From positions 3,348,001 to 3,412,000 of the forward strand of contig NZ_JAUSXR010000001.1 in NCBI RefSeq assembly GCF_030816155.1: a stretch of 64,000 bases of DNA, read 5' to 3'. This DNA is from Arthrobacter woluwensis. Lineage in GTDB: Bacteria > Actinomycetota > Actinomycetes > Actinomycetales > Micrococcaceae. Both the position numbers and the translations under genes were made by a program. This document shows, one piece after another, positions 54,581 through 63,922 of the stretch. The notes under the pieces are model-generated. The model saw nothing but the letters and a program-made list of their open reading frames with translations, was not told the origin of the DNA and ran no database searches. How positions within the stretch are numbered: position 1 is the first letter of the stretch; the number at the start of each line of letters is the position of its first letter.

Positions 54581-55375
54581 ATGGAGATCTCACTGATCCA
54601 GCTGTCCAGTCCGGACGCTGAAAGCCAGGCGGACCGCATCGACCGTGCGGAAAGCCTGATCCGCGCCCAGGAGGGGGCGGACCTGGTGGTCCTCCCCGAA
54701 CTCTGGAGCGCCGGGTACTTCCACTTCGGCCAGTACCCGGACCTCGCCGAGACCCTGGACGGCCCCACGGCCACCATGTGTGCGGCGGTGGCGCGGGATC
54801 TGAAGACCCATGTGCACCTGGGCAGCATTGTCGAACGGATCTCCGCGGACCGGCTCCGCAACACCTCGGTGCTGCTGGGTCCGGACGGGAGCATCGTCCA
54901 CCAGTACTCGAAGATCCACGTCTTCGGGTACCAGTCCCTGGAGGCCGAACTCCTCACCCCCGGGACCAGCCTGCCAGTGGCCCGGACACCCTTCGGGACC
55001 ATGGCCGGCATCACCTGTTATGACCTCCGCTTCCCCGGCATCTGGTCCGAACTGAGCACTCGCGGTGCGGGGATCGTGGTGGTCCCCGCCGCCTGGCCCG
55101 CCGCGCGCCGGGAGCACTGGAGGCTCCTCACTTCGGCCCGCGCGGTCGAACACCAGATGTTCGTCCTCGCCTGCAACGCCACTGGTGTGCAGGAAGGCGT
55201 GGAACTCGGGGGCACGAGCCGCGTGGTGGACCCCACGGGCCGGCTGCTCGCCGAGGCCGGCGCCGAGGAGGACGTCCTCCGCGCCACGATCGACCCCGCT
55301 CAGATCGAGGCCGTCCGCCGCGAGTTCCCGGTCATCACCGACCGCCTGGACGACTACGCCGGGCTGAGCCACTGA
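54581..55375 (+). CDS. Carbon-nitrogen hydrolase (nitrilase superfamily amidase)
   Basis: 264 residues. The catalytic triad is complete: Glu40 in LVVLPELWSAGYF, Lys111 in QYSKIHVFGYQ and Cys146 in GITCYDLRFPG. The remaining alpha-beta-beta-alpha fold words are present (ARAVEHQMFVLACNATG, GGTSRVVDPTGRLLAEAG). CYDLRFP-type members hydrolyse amides such as omega-amides, N-carbamoyl compounds or deaminated glutathione. Sitting between the GntR regulator and the monooxygenase genes, it most likely removes ammonia from a pathway amide. Confidence 0.93.
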   Translation: MEISLIQLSSPDAESQADRIDRAESLIRAQEGADLVVLPELWSAGYFHFGQYPDLAETLDGPTATMCAAVARDLKTHVHLGSIVERISADRLRNTSVLLGPDGSIVHQYSKIHVFGYQSLEAELLTPGTSLPVARTPFGTMAGITCYDLRFPGIWSELSTRGAGIVVVPAAWPAARREHWRLLTSARAVEHQMFVLACNATGVQEGVELGGTSRVVDPTGRLLAEAGAEEDVLRATIDPAQIEAVRREFPVITDRLDDYAGLSH

Positions 55376-55530
55376 CCCGATCCAGCCACTGAGCCGACCC
55401 GCTCACTGAGCCGAGCCGCCCGCGACCCAGCGGGCGACGCCCCACACCCGCCCGCCTCACGCGGCAGGCTTTCACGGACCACGCCCCGTCGTCCGCTCCC
55501 ACACCCGATCCCAGATCGAACGGAACCCTC

Positions 55531-56205
55531 ATGACCCCTGCCCTCAGCTTTGCCGTGTCCGGAACCGGCGAGCGGATCGAGCTCACCGAGTTCACCGCCG
55601 TCGTCGCCGGGTACACGGGCCGCGACGCCGCGGCCGTCCAGCACCACATCGACGAGCTCGCCGCGATCGGCGTCGCCCCGCCGCCGGAGGTGCCCATGTT
55701 CTACCCCGTGGAGGCGGAGACCGTCAGCACGGCCCCCGCGTTCCGGGTGGCCGGGGCGCAGACGTCCGGCGAGATCGAACCCCTCTACATCCGCCATGCG
55801 GGCCGGTACTACCTGGGCATCGCGTCGGACCACACGGACCGCCTCCTGGAGACCGAGGACATCGGGGAGTCCAAGCGGGCCTGCCCCAAGCCGGTGGCCG
55901 GGACGGTCATCCCCGTCGAGGACCTCGCGTCCCTCTCCCTGGACGAGTGCACCGCCCGCAGCCGAGTGGACGGCGAGCTCTACCAGGAGGGGACTCTGAG
56001 CAACCTCCGCACGCCGGCCGACGTCGTCGGCCTCTTCCTGGAGCGCCGCGACCCCGGCGACGGCGACTTCATCTGCCTGGGCGGGACCCTCCCGCTGCTG
56101 GGCGGCACCTTCGTCTACGGCGCCGACTGGGAACTCGAGCTGAGCTTCCCCGACGGCGCCACCATCAGCCACCGCTACACCATCTCCCAAGGAGCACAGT
56201 CATGA
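55531..56205 (+). CDS. DUF2848 family protein (FAH-like fold)
   Basis: 224 residues. Recognisable DUF2848 stretches are HHIDELAAIGVAPPPEVPMFYPVEAETVSTAPAFRVAG near residue 40 and GGTFVYGADWELELSFPDGATISHRYTI at the end, with EPLYIRHAGRYYLGIASDHTDRLLETEDIGESKRACPKPVA between. The family resembles the fumarylacetoacetate hydrolase fold, which would suggest hydrolysis or decarboxylation of a ring-opened product, but no activity is established. The stop overlaps the monooxygenase start (ATGA), so the two are tightly coupled. Confidence 0.85.
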   Translation: MTPALSFAVSGTGERIELTEFTAVVAGYTGRDAAAVQHHIDELAAIGVAPPPEVPMFYPVEAETVSTAPAFRVAGAQTSGEIEPLYIRHAGRYYLGIASDHTDRLLETEDIGESKRACPKPVAGTVIPVEDLASLSLDECTARSRVDGELYQEGTLSNLRTPADVVGLFLERRDPGDGDFICLGGTLPLLGGTFVYGADWELELSFPDGATISHRYTISQGAQS

Positions 56206-57698
56206 GGACCGGAGCCGAGTACATCAATTCCCTCAACGACGGCCGGACCGTCCTGATCGACGGTCAGGTGGCGGGGAACGTCGCCGAGCACCCCGCGTTC
56301 AGCAAGGTGGTGGAGACGGTCGCCGAACTGTTCGACATCGCCGCCGACCCCGCCAACGGCATGCAGTACGACTGCCCCGAGATCGGTGGGCCGGCGAACC
56401 TCGTGTTCGGCATCCCGCGCTCGCCGGAGGACCTGAAACGACGCCGATCCGCCGTCGAGCGCTGGGCCAAGCACACCCACGGCTGGGTGGGCCGCAGCCC
56501 CGACCACGTCGGCACCTTCTTCGCCGCCTTCGCCGCGCACCCCGAGGTGTTCGCCTCCGAAGAGCGCGACTACGCCGGGAACCTCACCCGCTACTACGAA
56601 CGCATCCTGCGCGAGAACCTCTACGTCTCCTACGCGATCATCCCGCCGCAGTATTCGCGGGCGACGACGGCGTCCGGCTGGGAGGGCGACTTCATCCAGG
56701 TGGGCGTCGTGGGGGAGACCGAGGAGGGCCTGATCGTCCGCGGCTCGCAGATGCTCGCCACCGGCGGGGCGATCAGCGACGAAGTGTTCGTCACCTGCAT
56801 CAAGCCCCTGGGCCCGGACGATGTGGACTTCGCCGTCTCCTTCGCCTTGCCGGCCGCCACGGAGGGCCTGAAGTTCCTCTGCCGCCGCCCGTACGCCACC
56901 GCGGCCACGAGCGAGTTCGACTACCCGCTCACCAGCCGCTACGACGAGCCGGACGCCCTGGTCATCTTCGACGACGTCCTCGTGCCCTGGGACCGCGTCT
57001 TCATCAACCGCAACGTGGAGACCCTGCGCCGCCAGTTCTTCGACACCGGCGCCCACGCCCTGGGCAACTGGCAGGCTCAGACCCGCCTGACGGTCAAGCT
57101 CCAGTTCATCGCCGCAGTGGCCCGCAAGATCGCCGCCGTCAACGGCACCGACCGCATCCCCGGGGTGCAGGAGCGCCTGGGTGAGCTGGCCGCCGTCGTG
57201 TCCTCCGTGGAGTCCGCGCTCCTGGCCGCCGAGTACAGCGCCGAGCCGGACGCGAACGGCATGATGGTCCCCGGCCGCCGCGCCCTGTACGGCATCATGG
57301 GCCTGCAGTCCGAGACGTACCCGCGCGTCATCCAGATCCTGCGCGATCTGGCCGGCGGCGGTGTGCTCCAGCTGCCCTCCGGCGTCGCGGACATGAAGAG
57401 CGATGTCACGGCCGCCGACGTCGAGAAGTACGTGGCGTCCCCGAACGTCAGCAGCGAGGAGCGCATCAAGCTCTTCCGCCTGGCCTGGGACATCATCGGC
57501 ACCGAGTTCGCCGGCCGCCACCAGCAGTACGAGCTGTTCTATGCGGGGGCTCCCTTCGTGGTGAAGGGCGTCTACACCTACCGCAACTTCGGATACGAGA
57601 AGCACGTGGCCGAGCTGGACGAGTTCCTGGCCGGTTACACCGTGGACGGCCGCGTGCCGTCCGGTCAGGCGCTCGTGGGCGCCGGAGAGGAGGCCTGA
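56202..57698 (+). CDS. Flavin-dependent monooxygenase oxygenase component, HpaB/PvcC family
   Basis: 498 residues from ATG 56202, normal length for the 4-hydroxyphenylacetate 3-hydroxylase large component. The opening MRTGAEYINSLNDGRTVLIDGQVAGNVAEHPAFSK is the family start. YVSYAIIPPQYSRATTASGWEGDFIQVGVVGETEEGLIVRGSQMLATGGAISDEVFV and LVIFDDVLVPWDRVFINRNV are acyl-CoA-dehydrogenase-like flavin-site regions. It uses reduced FAD supplied by a partner reductase to hydroxylate a phenol or a heteroaromatic ring with O2. Relatives act on 4-hydroxyphenylacetate, chlorophenols and pyrrole-2-carboxylate. The DUF2848, cupin and amidase neighbours argue against plain 4-hydroxyphenylacetate. Confidence 0.93.
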   Translation: MRTGAEYINSLNDGRTVLIDGQVAGNVAEHPAFSKVVETVAELFDIAADPANGMQYDCPEIGGPANLVFGIPRSPEDLKRRRSAVERWAKHTHGWVGRSPDHVGTFFAAFAAHPEVFASEERDYAGNLTRYYERILRENLYVSYAIIPPQYSRATTASGWEGDFIQVGVVGETEEGLIVRGSQMLATGGAISDEVFVTCIKPLGPDDVDFAVSFALPAATEGLKFLCRRPYATAATSEFDYPLTSRYDEPDALVIFDDVLVPWDRVFINRNVETLRRQFFDTGAHALGNWQAQTRLTVKLQFIAAVARKIAAVNGTDRIPGVQERLGELAAVVSSVESALLAAEYSAEPDANGMMVPGRRALYGIMGLQSETYPRVIQILRDLAGGGVLQLPSGVADMKSDVTAADVEKYVASPNVSSEERIKLFRLAWDIIGTEFAGRHQQYELFYAGAPFVVKGVYTYRNFGYEKHVAELDEFLAGYTVDGRVPSGQALVGAGEEA

Positions 57699-57701
57699 GC
57701 C

Positions 57702-58058
57702 ATGGCCAAGCCGGAATTCGAGTTCGGCCCGGTGGACCGGGTGGAGTTCACCGACTGCAACCCCCACATCGAGGGCCTGTCTGAGGCGATCCTCGCCCGG
57801 GATGACCGCAGCGACGCCGTGACGCGCATCCTGAAGTTCGAACCGGGCACCGACACCTCGCCCAATGGCGCCCTGCGGCACGACTTCTGGGAAGAGGTCT
57901 TCATCTTCGAGGGCTCCATGCGGGATCTGCGCCTGAACCAGGTGTTCAAGGCCGGGGACTGGGCCACGCGCCCGCCGGGCATGGAACACGGACCGTGGAT
58001 CTCCGAGGAGGGCGCCCGGATGTTCGAGGTGCGCTACTACCCGCGGGACGAGGCCTGA
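57702..58058 (+). CDS. Single-domain cupin protein
   Basis: 118 residues. The double-stranded beta-helix pattern is FEPGTDTSPNGALRHDFWEEVFIFEGSMRDLRLNQVFKAGDWATRPPGMEHGPWISEEGARMFEVRYYP. Cupin motif 1 is reduced to a single His (ALRHDFWEEVFIFEG), and motif 2 gives PPGMEHGPW. Metal could be held by His, Glu and His, but the HxH pair is missing. It starts three bases after the monooxygenase stop and two bases before the reductase gene. It may be a dioxygenase, an isomerase or a binding protein for a pathway intermediate. Confidence 0.88.
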   Translation: MAKPEFEFGPVDRVEFTDCNPHIEGLSEAILARDDRSDAVTRILKFEPGTDTSPNGALRHDFWEEVFIFEGSMRDLRLNQVFKAGDWATRPPGMEHGPWISEEGARMFEVRYYPRDEA

Positions 58059-58059
58059 G

Positions 58060-58581
58060 ATGGCGGCCCCGGCTTTCGCCACCCCCGACGCCTCCGGAAT
58101 GCGGCGCACCCTGGGCCGCTTCCTCACCGGGGTGGCCGTGGTGACCGCGGAGCACGACGGCGAGAAGGTGGGCATGACCATCAGCTCGCTCACGTCGATC
58201 AGCCTGGAGCCGCCCATCCTGATGATCTCGCTCAACTTCGACACCCGCACCGGTGACGCCCTCCTGGCGAGCGGCCGGTTCGGTGTCTCGATCCTGGGCG
58301 CGAAGCAGGAAGGGGTGGCCCGGCAGTTCGCGGTCCGGGGCGGGAAGCGCTTCGAGGACGGCGTCTTCGACCTCACCCCCGCGGGCCTGCCCGTGGTGGC
58401 GGGGGCGCTGTCCCAGGCCGAGTGCGAGGTGGTGCAGAGCCACGTCGTGGGGGACCATCAGGTCTTTTTCGGCGAGGTGAAGTCCGCCCGGTACCGCGAC
58501 GGCGAGCCCCTGGCCTTCTACTCGGGCAAGTTCGGCGACTTCCGCGACTTCAACCACGACGCCGTGCCGTGGTTCTACTGA
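58060..58581 (+). CDS. Flavin reductase component (HpaC-like)
   Basis: 173 residues. The flavin-reductase-like split-barrel motifs are present: GMRRTLGRFLTGVAVVTAEHDGEKVGMTISSLTSISLEPPILMISLNFDTRTGDALLASGRFGVSILG and, late, VGDHQVFFGEVKSARYRDGEPLAFYSGKFGDFRDF, with the conserved GDH of HpaC-type reductases. It reduces free FAD or FMN with NAD(P)H and supplies it to the HpaB-type oxygenase two genes upstream. A hairpin terminator 98 bp downstream closes the operon. Confidence 0.93.
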   Translation: MAAPAFATPDASGMRRTLGRFLTGVAVVTAEHDGEKVGMTISSLTSISLEPPILMISLNFDTRTGDALLASGRFGVSILGAKQEGVARQFAVRGGKRFEDGVFDLTPAGLPVVAGALSQAECEVVQSHVVGDHQVFFGEVKSARYRDGEPLAFYSGKFGDFRDFNHDAVPWFY

Positions 58582-58679
58582 GCCGCTGAAGCCTCCCGGC
58601 TGGCCGGCTGGCCGGGTCGGCCGCCGACCCGCCGGCCAGCCGCCCGGCTGCGCAGCTGAACCGCCCCCGCAAGCGCCCC

Positions 58680-58714
58680 GGAAGGGCCCGCGACCCCTGG
58701 TCCCGGGCCCTTCC
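58680..58714 (+). terminator. Hairpin terminator after the monooxygenase operon
   Basis: GGAAGGGCCCGCG pairs with CCCGGGCCCTTCC around a short loop, between the flavin reductase and permease genes. Confidence 0.75.
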
Positions 58715-58778
58715 GTCGTGCCCTGAAACGGCCTCCGGAACCCCGGTGAAAAACGTTCGATATTCATCCGCGAAACCT

Positions 58779-58816
58779 CTTGACGGCCGATGTGGCGAGC
58801 CTCACATTTAAGTGTA
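58779..58816 (+). promoter_or_regulatory. Possible promoter of the APC permease, leaderless transcript
   Basis: TTGACG at 58779-58784 and CATTTA at 58805-58810 (20-bp gap, longer than ideal) would place initiation at or near the A of ATG 58816. No ribosome-binding site precedes that ATG, which fits a leaderless message. Confidence 0.4.
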
Positions 58817-60285
58817 TGGCTTTCACTAAATCCGCTGCGGACCCCCAGCCGCACGCGTCCGGTCCCTCCCCGGCCGGCCTCAAGAAGAACTCCCTCGGCA
58901 CGCGTGACATCGTCTTCATGCTGGTCTCCGCCGCCGCGCCGCTCACCATCGTGGTGGGCGTCTCCCCGCTCGCCCTCGCCGTCGGTGGCCCGGGCGCCCC
59001 CGTCATCTACATCGCCGCGGCGCTGGGGCTCTCCCTCTTCGCCGTCGGCTTCATGGCCCTGACCCGGCACATCCTGTCCTACAGCGGGTTCTACGGCTAC
59101 ATCGCCAAGACCCTGGGCCGCGTGACCGGTCTCGGCGCCGGATTCACCGCCTGGCTCAGCTACAACGGCATCCAGATCGGCCTCTACGGGCTCCTCGGCA
59201 TCCAGGCGAATCTGGCCGTCAAGCAGTTCACCGGGGTCGACCTGCCCTGGTGGGTCTACGCCCTCGTCTCGATCGCCGCGGTGCACTACCTGGGCTGGCG
59301 CGGCATCGACGTCGGCGCCAAGGTCGTGGGCGTGCTGCTCACCCTGGAGACCGTGATCGTGGTGATCCTCGCCGTCGCCGTCCTGGCCCACGGCGGGGCG
59401 AACGGCATCAGCCTGGACTCCTTCACGCCGGACGCGATCTTCACCCCGGGCATGGCCGCCGTGCTGAGCATGGGCTTCTCCGCCTTCATGGGCTTCGAGT
59501 CCGGTGCGCTGTACCGGGAGGAGGCCCGCAACCCCGACCGCACCGTCCCGCGGGCCACGTACATCTCCATCGCGTTCATCGGCGCCTTCTACGCCTTCGC
59601 GGTGTGGATCCTGGTCCAGGCCGGCGGCTTCGGCGCGATCCAGGCCTTCGCGGGCCAGCACCTCGACACGGGTGACACCGCCTACGTCCTGGCGGGGACC
59701 TTCGCGGGCGACTGGCTCGTGAACCTCATGAGCGTGCTGATCGTGACGAGCATCTTCGCCTCGCAGCTGGCCTTCCACAACACCATCAACCGGTACACGC
59801 TCTCCCTCGGCCGCGAAGGGATCTTCCCCGCCCGCATGGCCCGGGTCAGCCGCCACCTCACCCCCGGCAACGCGGGCGTCCTTCAGACCGTCCTGAGTGC
59901 GATCTGCGTGATCGTCGGCGCAGTGCTCGCGCTCGATCCCTTCACCCAGTTCGTGGTGTGGCTGAACTCCCCGGGCATCATCGGGATCCTGGCGCTGCAA
60001 GCGCTCATGGGCGTCGGCGTCGTGATGTTCTTCGTCCGGAACCGCGGCCTGAACACCCGCTGGTACGTCATCCCCTCCACGGTGCTGGCCACCGCGGTCA
60101 TGGTCGTGGTGATCTGGCTCAGCGTGACCAACATCCAGTACCTCACGGGCATCCCGGCGGGCGACCCCGTCAACACCACCCTGCTCGTGATCGCCCCGGT
60201 GACGTTCGTGCTGGGCCTTGCCGTAGCGTGGTGGCTGAAGAAGAACAGGCCAGAAGTCTTCGGACGGATCGGACATTCCGAATGA
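58816..60285 (+). CDS. APC family permease
   Basis: 489 residues from ATG 58816. The frame is open to 58780 without signal character. About twelve membrane segments begin after LKKNSLGTRDIVFMLVSAAAPLTIVVG. Conserved words are SPLALAVGGPGAPVIYIAAALGLSLFAVGF, GFSAFMGFESGALYREEARNPDRTVPRATYISI (the APC GxEs..EE..NP motif) and FASQLAFHNTINRYTLSLGREGIFP. It imports amino acids, amines or related compounds. It lies downstream of the monooxygenase operon and overlaps a TetR gene, so it may bring in that pathway's nitrogen-containing substrate. Confidence 0.92.
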   Translation: MAFTKSAADPQPHASGPSPAGLKKNSLGTRDIVFMLVSAAAPLTIVVGVSPLALAVGGPGAPVIYIAAALGLSLFAVGFMALTRHILSYSGFYGYIAKTLGRVTGLGAGFTAWLSYNGIQIGLYGLLGIQANLAVKQFTGVDLPWWVYALVSIAAVHYLGWRGIDVGAKVVGVLLTLETVIVVILAVAVLAHGGANGISLDSFTPDAIFTPGMAAVLSMGFSAFMGFESGALYREEARNPDRTVPRATYISIAFIGAFYAFAVWILVQAGGFGAIQAFAGQHLDTGDTAYVLAGTFAGDWLVNLMSVLIVTSIFASQLAFHNTINRYTLSLGREGIFPARMARVSRHLTPGNAGVLQTVLSAICVIVGAVLALDPFTQFVVWLNSPGIIGILALQALMGVGVVMFFVRNRGLNTRWYVIPSTVLATAVMVVVIWLSVTNIQYLTGIPAGDPVNTTLLVIAPVTFVLGLAVAWWLKKNRPEVFGRIGHSE

Positions 60286-60953
60286 ACCCACCGCAGGCAG
60301 CGGAACCAGAGGGCGGCCGGGTCCACCGGCTCGGCCGCCCCAGCGTGCCACGGCTCACCGTGGACAAGATCGGGCAGGAGGCCCTCGCGCTCCTCGAGGA
60401 GGAGGGCATCCTCTCCCTGCCCCGATTGGCGGAGCGCCTGGGCGTCCGCCAATCGGCGTTTTACAAGCACGTCTCCAGCCGCGCGGACATCATCGAACTG
60501 GCGCGGGGGGTCCTGGCCGAGCGGACCGTCTTCGGGAAGCTCTCCCGGCGGCTCGACGTCCTGGTGGTGGAGCTCTTCGAGTCGCTCCTGAAGACCTATC
60601 AGGGCGTCCCCGCGCTCCTGCCCCTCATCCTGGTGCAGCCCGTGACCAACCCCGAGGTGCTGGGGATCTACGAACGGATCGCCACGGCCCTCCGCGAGGC
60701 GGGGGTCCCGGACCGGCTGGTCCTGCCGACCATCGAGGCCATCGACAGCGCCGCGATCGGCGCCGCCCTGGACACGCAGGCCATGGAGGACGCGTGGCAG
60801 GTGCCCGCCCATCGCCGGGCGGACTTCCCGAGTCTCGTGCGGGCACAGGAGGCCGCCGCTCAGGACCGCAGCGACCGCTTCGGCTTCCTCGCGCGGACCC
60901 TCGCGGCAGGGCTCAGCGTCACGGCCGCCCCGGACGACGACGGCGGGTCCTGA
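60282..60953 (+). CDS. TetR family transcriptional regulator
   Basis: 223 residues from the ATG overlapping the permease stop. The N-terminal DNA-binding region is LTVDKIGQEALALLEEEGILSLPRLAERLGVRQSAFYKHVSSRADIIELARGVLAER, with the helix-turn-helix LAERLGVRQSAFYKHVSSR typical of TetR proteins. The C-terminal half (FESLLKTYQGVPALLPLILVQPVTNPEVLGIYERIATALREAGVP) resembles the TetR_C/MAB-type ligand domain. It is translationally coupled to the permease and probably regulates it. Confidence 0.9.
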   Translation: MNPPQAAEPEGGRVHRLGRPSVPRLTVDKIGQEALALLEEEGILSLPRLAERLGVRQSAFYKHVSSRADIIELARGVLAERTVFGKLSRRLDVLVVELFESLLKTYQGVPALLPLILVQPVTNPEVLGIYERIATALREAGVPDRLVLPTIEAIDSAAIGAALDTQAMEDAWQVPAHRRADFPSLVRAQEAAAQDRSDRFGFLARTLAAGLSVTAAPDDDGGS

Positions 60954-61081
60954 ACCACAGCCTCCCTCGCCCCGCCGCCTGCTCGCCGCGGCCGTGGGCG
61001 GGGCCGCCGTCGTCGTCGCGGCGCAGCGTCCCGCCGGAGCGGACGCCCGCCAGCACACCGTGCGCTCAGCGCATCGGATCC

Positions 61082-63783
61082 TCAGTACACCGGGTGCAGG
61101 GCCTCCGGGCGGAAGACGAGGTACCCGAGCTCCTTGTCGTAGCCGTGGATCTCGCGGGTGTCCAGCACGTCCATGTAGTCCAGGATGTCCGCGGAGAAGC
61201 ACTGGCCCGGCACGAGCACCGGGAAGCCGGGCGGGTACGGCGTGACGAAACTCGCCGAGACCACATCGCCCATCGCCAGCCGGTCGCGGATCTCCGCGGA
61301 GGAGAGGTGCTCCGTGGTGCCCTTGCGGTAGCTGAGGTAGTAGGCGGAGCGCATGTCGCCTGAGGCGCCGTCGGCGGTGAGGAAGGCGGGGGCGAAACGG
61401 CTGAAATCCGGGAGCGGGATCGACGGGATGCTGTCCGGTCCGGGTGGCAGGGCGCGGGTCTTCACGCGGGAAAGGGCCCGCTTGCGGTCCAGGTCCTCGG
61501 CGATCTTGACCAGGACCTCGATCAGGTACGCGACGGAGCTGCGGGTGGTGCCGATGGTGGTCATGATCAGGACGTTGGAGCGGCTGGTCTTGTTGACCTG
61601 GATGCGGTGGCCGTCCATGAGGTAGTCGTGCTTGAAGGTGTCACCGTCCACGCCCGTGGCCGTGATGTCCAGGGTGATGCGGCACGGGTCCACCACGAAC
61701 TCGTCCTCGGCCCACGCCTGATCCCAGGAGGCGAGGCCGTCCTTGGCCGGGTTCGGACTGGTCGAGACGCGGTAGGCGTCCGGGACGAGGTCCGAGGTGT
61801 AAAGGACCCGGAAGTACTTCCGCAGAAGGGCGTGCCGGCCCACGGTCCGCCGGATGCTCATAGCGAGGTCGGCCTGGCGCTGCACCAGGGCATAGCCCTC
61901 CAGCTCCACCTGGCGTCGGCCGATGTCCAGGGACGCCAGGATCTGGTAGTTGGGGGAGGTGGAGGTGTGCGTCATGAACGCCTCCAGGAAGGACTCCTCG
62001 TTCAGTTCGGCGAAGTCCTGGTCGAAGACGTGGATCATGGAGCCCTGGCGGAGCGAGGTCAGGGTCTTGTGCGTCGACTGCGTGGCGTACACGCGGAGGC
62101 GGGTCGACGTCGGGTCGGCGAGCAGGCGGGTGCGCACCAGAGTCTCCGTGTCGGCTCCTGCCAGCAGCGCCTTCTGCTCTTCGAAGCGGCGGCCGTAGTC
62201 CGCCGTCGTGAAGTCCTGTTCGAGGACCGCGGCGGCATGCATGGCCGTCCGCTGGCGGTACACGGGGTGGAATCCGGCGAAGGCGAACCAGGCCTCGTCC
62301 CAGAGGAACACGAGATCCGGTTTGATCGCGAGGCATTCCTCCATGACGCGGCGGGGGTCGTAGACGATGCCATCGAAGGTGCAGTTGGTCAGGGTGATCA
62401 TCTTCACCCGGTCCAGCTGCCCGGCGTCGCGGATGGCCAGCAGCCGCCGCTTGATGCTTTCGAGGGGCACCGCGCCGTAGAGGGAGTGCTCGTCCAGGGG
62501 GTAGGCGTCGAGGTAGCTGACCGAGGCGCCCGCCAGGACCAGGGCGTAGTGATGGGACTTGTGGCAGTTCCGGTCGACCAGGACGATATCGCCGGGGCCG
62601 ACGATCGACTGGTGCACGATCTTGTTGGCCGTGGAGGTGCCGTTGGTGGCGAAGTAGCTGCGGTGGCTGCCGAAGGCGCGGGCCGCGAGTTCCTGGGCCT
62701 CCTTGATGGCGCCGTGGGGATCCAGCAGCGAATCCAGGCCGCCCGACGTCGCGGACGTCTCGGCCAGGAGGAGGTTCATGCCGTAGAAATCGGCCATGTC
62801 CTCGATCCAGGGCGAAGCCAGCACGGAGCCGCCGCGCGAGACGGGCAGGGCGTGGAACACCCCTCCGGGGCGGCGGCTGTACTCCTGGATGGCGTCGAAG
62901 AACGGCGTCTCGAAGCGTTCCGTGATGCCGCCGAGGATGGACAGGTGCAGGTCCATGGCGTCGGTCCGGGAGAAGACCCGGCGGAAGCGCGGCCGTTGAC
63001 TGATCCGGCGAGGGATTCCAGGGCGACGCCGGCCATGAGGAAGACGTCCAGTTCCGGGCGGATCTCCGCCACGGCGTCCGCGAGGTGGATGATCCGTCGG
63101 ATGGATCGCGTCTCCTGAAGGCGGCTCCCGGCGCGCCGCTCGACGAAGCGGCGGAGCGAGCTGCTGAGGCGCTGCTGGGAGTGGGCGGAGATGCGCGGCG
63201 TCAGGATGACGGCCTGGATGCCGGGGTTGATCACGAGGGCGACCAGGGCGTCCACGAAGCTCGGCACCACATTGACGTGATAGGTGAACTTGTCCAGGCC
63301 ACGGCGCTGGTCCCGCAGTTCCTTGGTGAAGCGCTCCAGTTCCTCGGACGGGCCGGAGTCCACCACGAGCACCTCGATGTGCGGGGCGGGGCGGGAGGGG
63401 GTGGGCCCGTCGGGGTCGGGGGAGAGGCCTTCGCCCGGGGCGCCGTCCTCGCTGACATGGAAGCCGGTCCGCAGCATGTCATTGACGCTTTCCACGCGGC
63501 TCATGGCTTCGGAGTAGCGCCCCAGGCTGATCAGTTCGGAGATGTCCTTGACGGCCTGCAGGCCCGGGAGCGCCCAGTAGGGCTCGAGCGATTCGAGGAG
63601 CTGAAGGATGCCGGTGAAGGACGCGGAGCTGCCCGTTTCGAGCTGCCCCATGCGGCGCTGCTGCAGGATTCCGGAGAGGGCGTACCCGAGGTACTCCCAG
63701 GTGTCCTTCCGGGTGCGCCATGCGCTTTCGGGGGTGCCGATCTCGGCGCCCCACCGTCCCCCGGCTGTTGGTGCGAACGTCAT
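61082..63783 (-). pseudogene. Orn/Lys/Arg decarboxylase (PLP, fold type I); frame broken by one missing base
   Basis: The N-terminal part is read from ATG 63783 (MTFAPTAGGRWGAEIGTPES) to about 63005 (LDVFLMAGVALESLAG). The remainder is in the next frame, RRISQRPRFRRVFSRTDAMDLHLSILGGITERFETPFFDAIQ, to the stop at 61082. Restoring one base near 63005 gives 900 residues, normal for large decarboxylases with an N-terminal wing domain. The PLP lysine lies in YATQSTHKTLTSLRQGSMIHV and the cofactor-binding Asp in LVFLWDEAWFAF. It would make cadaverine, putrescine or agmatine. No antiporter gene is adjacent. Each half lacks domains needed alone, so the break matters if real. Confidence 0.85.
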
Positions 63784-63903
63784 TACTGTCCCTCGGCCTC
63801 ACATCGAGAAATCCGGGACTGCCCCATTGCAGTCCGGCCGGCCCTGACGGCCTTGCGCATGACCTTACCCGCGCTTCTGGCAGCTCAGAAGGCTTCCGGG
63901 AAC

Positions 63904-63922
63904 ATTACGGTATACACGTAAT
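63904..63922. promoter_or_regulatory. Inverted repeat upstream of the decarboxylase gene
   Basis: ATTACG at 63904-63909 and CGTAAT at 63917-63922, in an A+T-rich patch with GTATAC words, 121 bp upstream of the leftward start. It is a possible regulator site. The rest of 63784-64000 holds no supported gene. Confidence 0.4.

Noticed and set aside
57946..60351. 801-codon frame antisense to the cupin, reductase and permease genes
   Set aside because: His/Asp/Gly-rich shadow spanning several true genes and a terminator.
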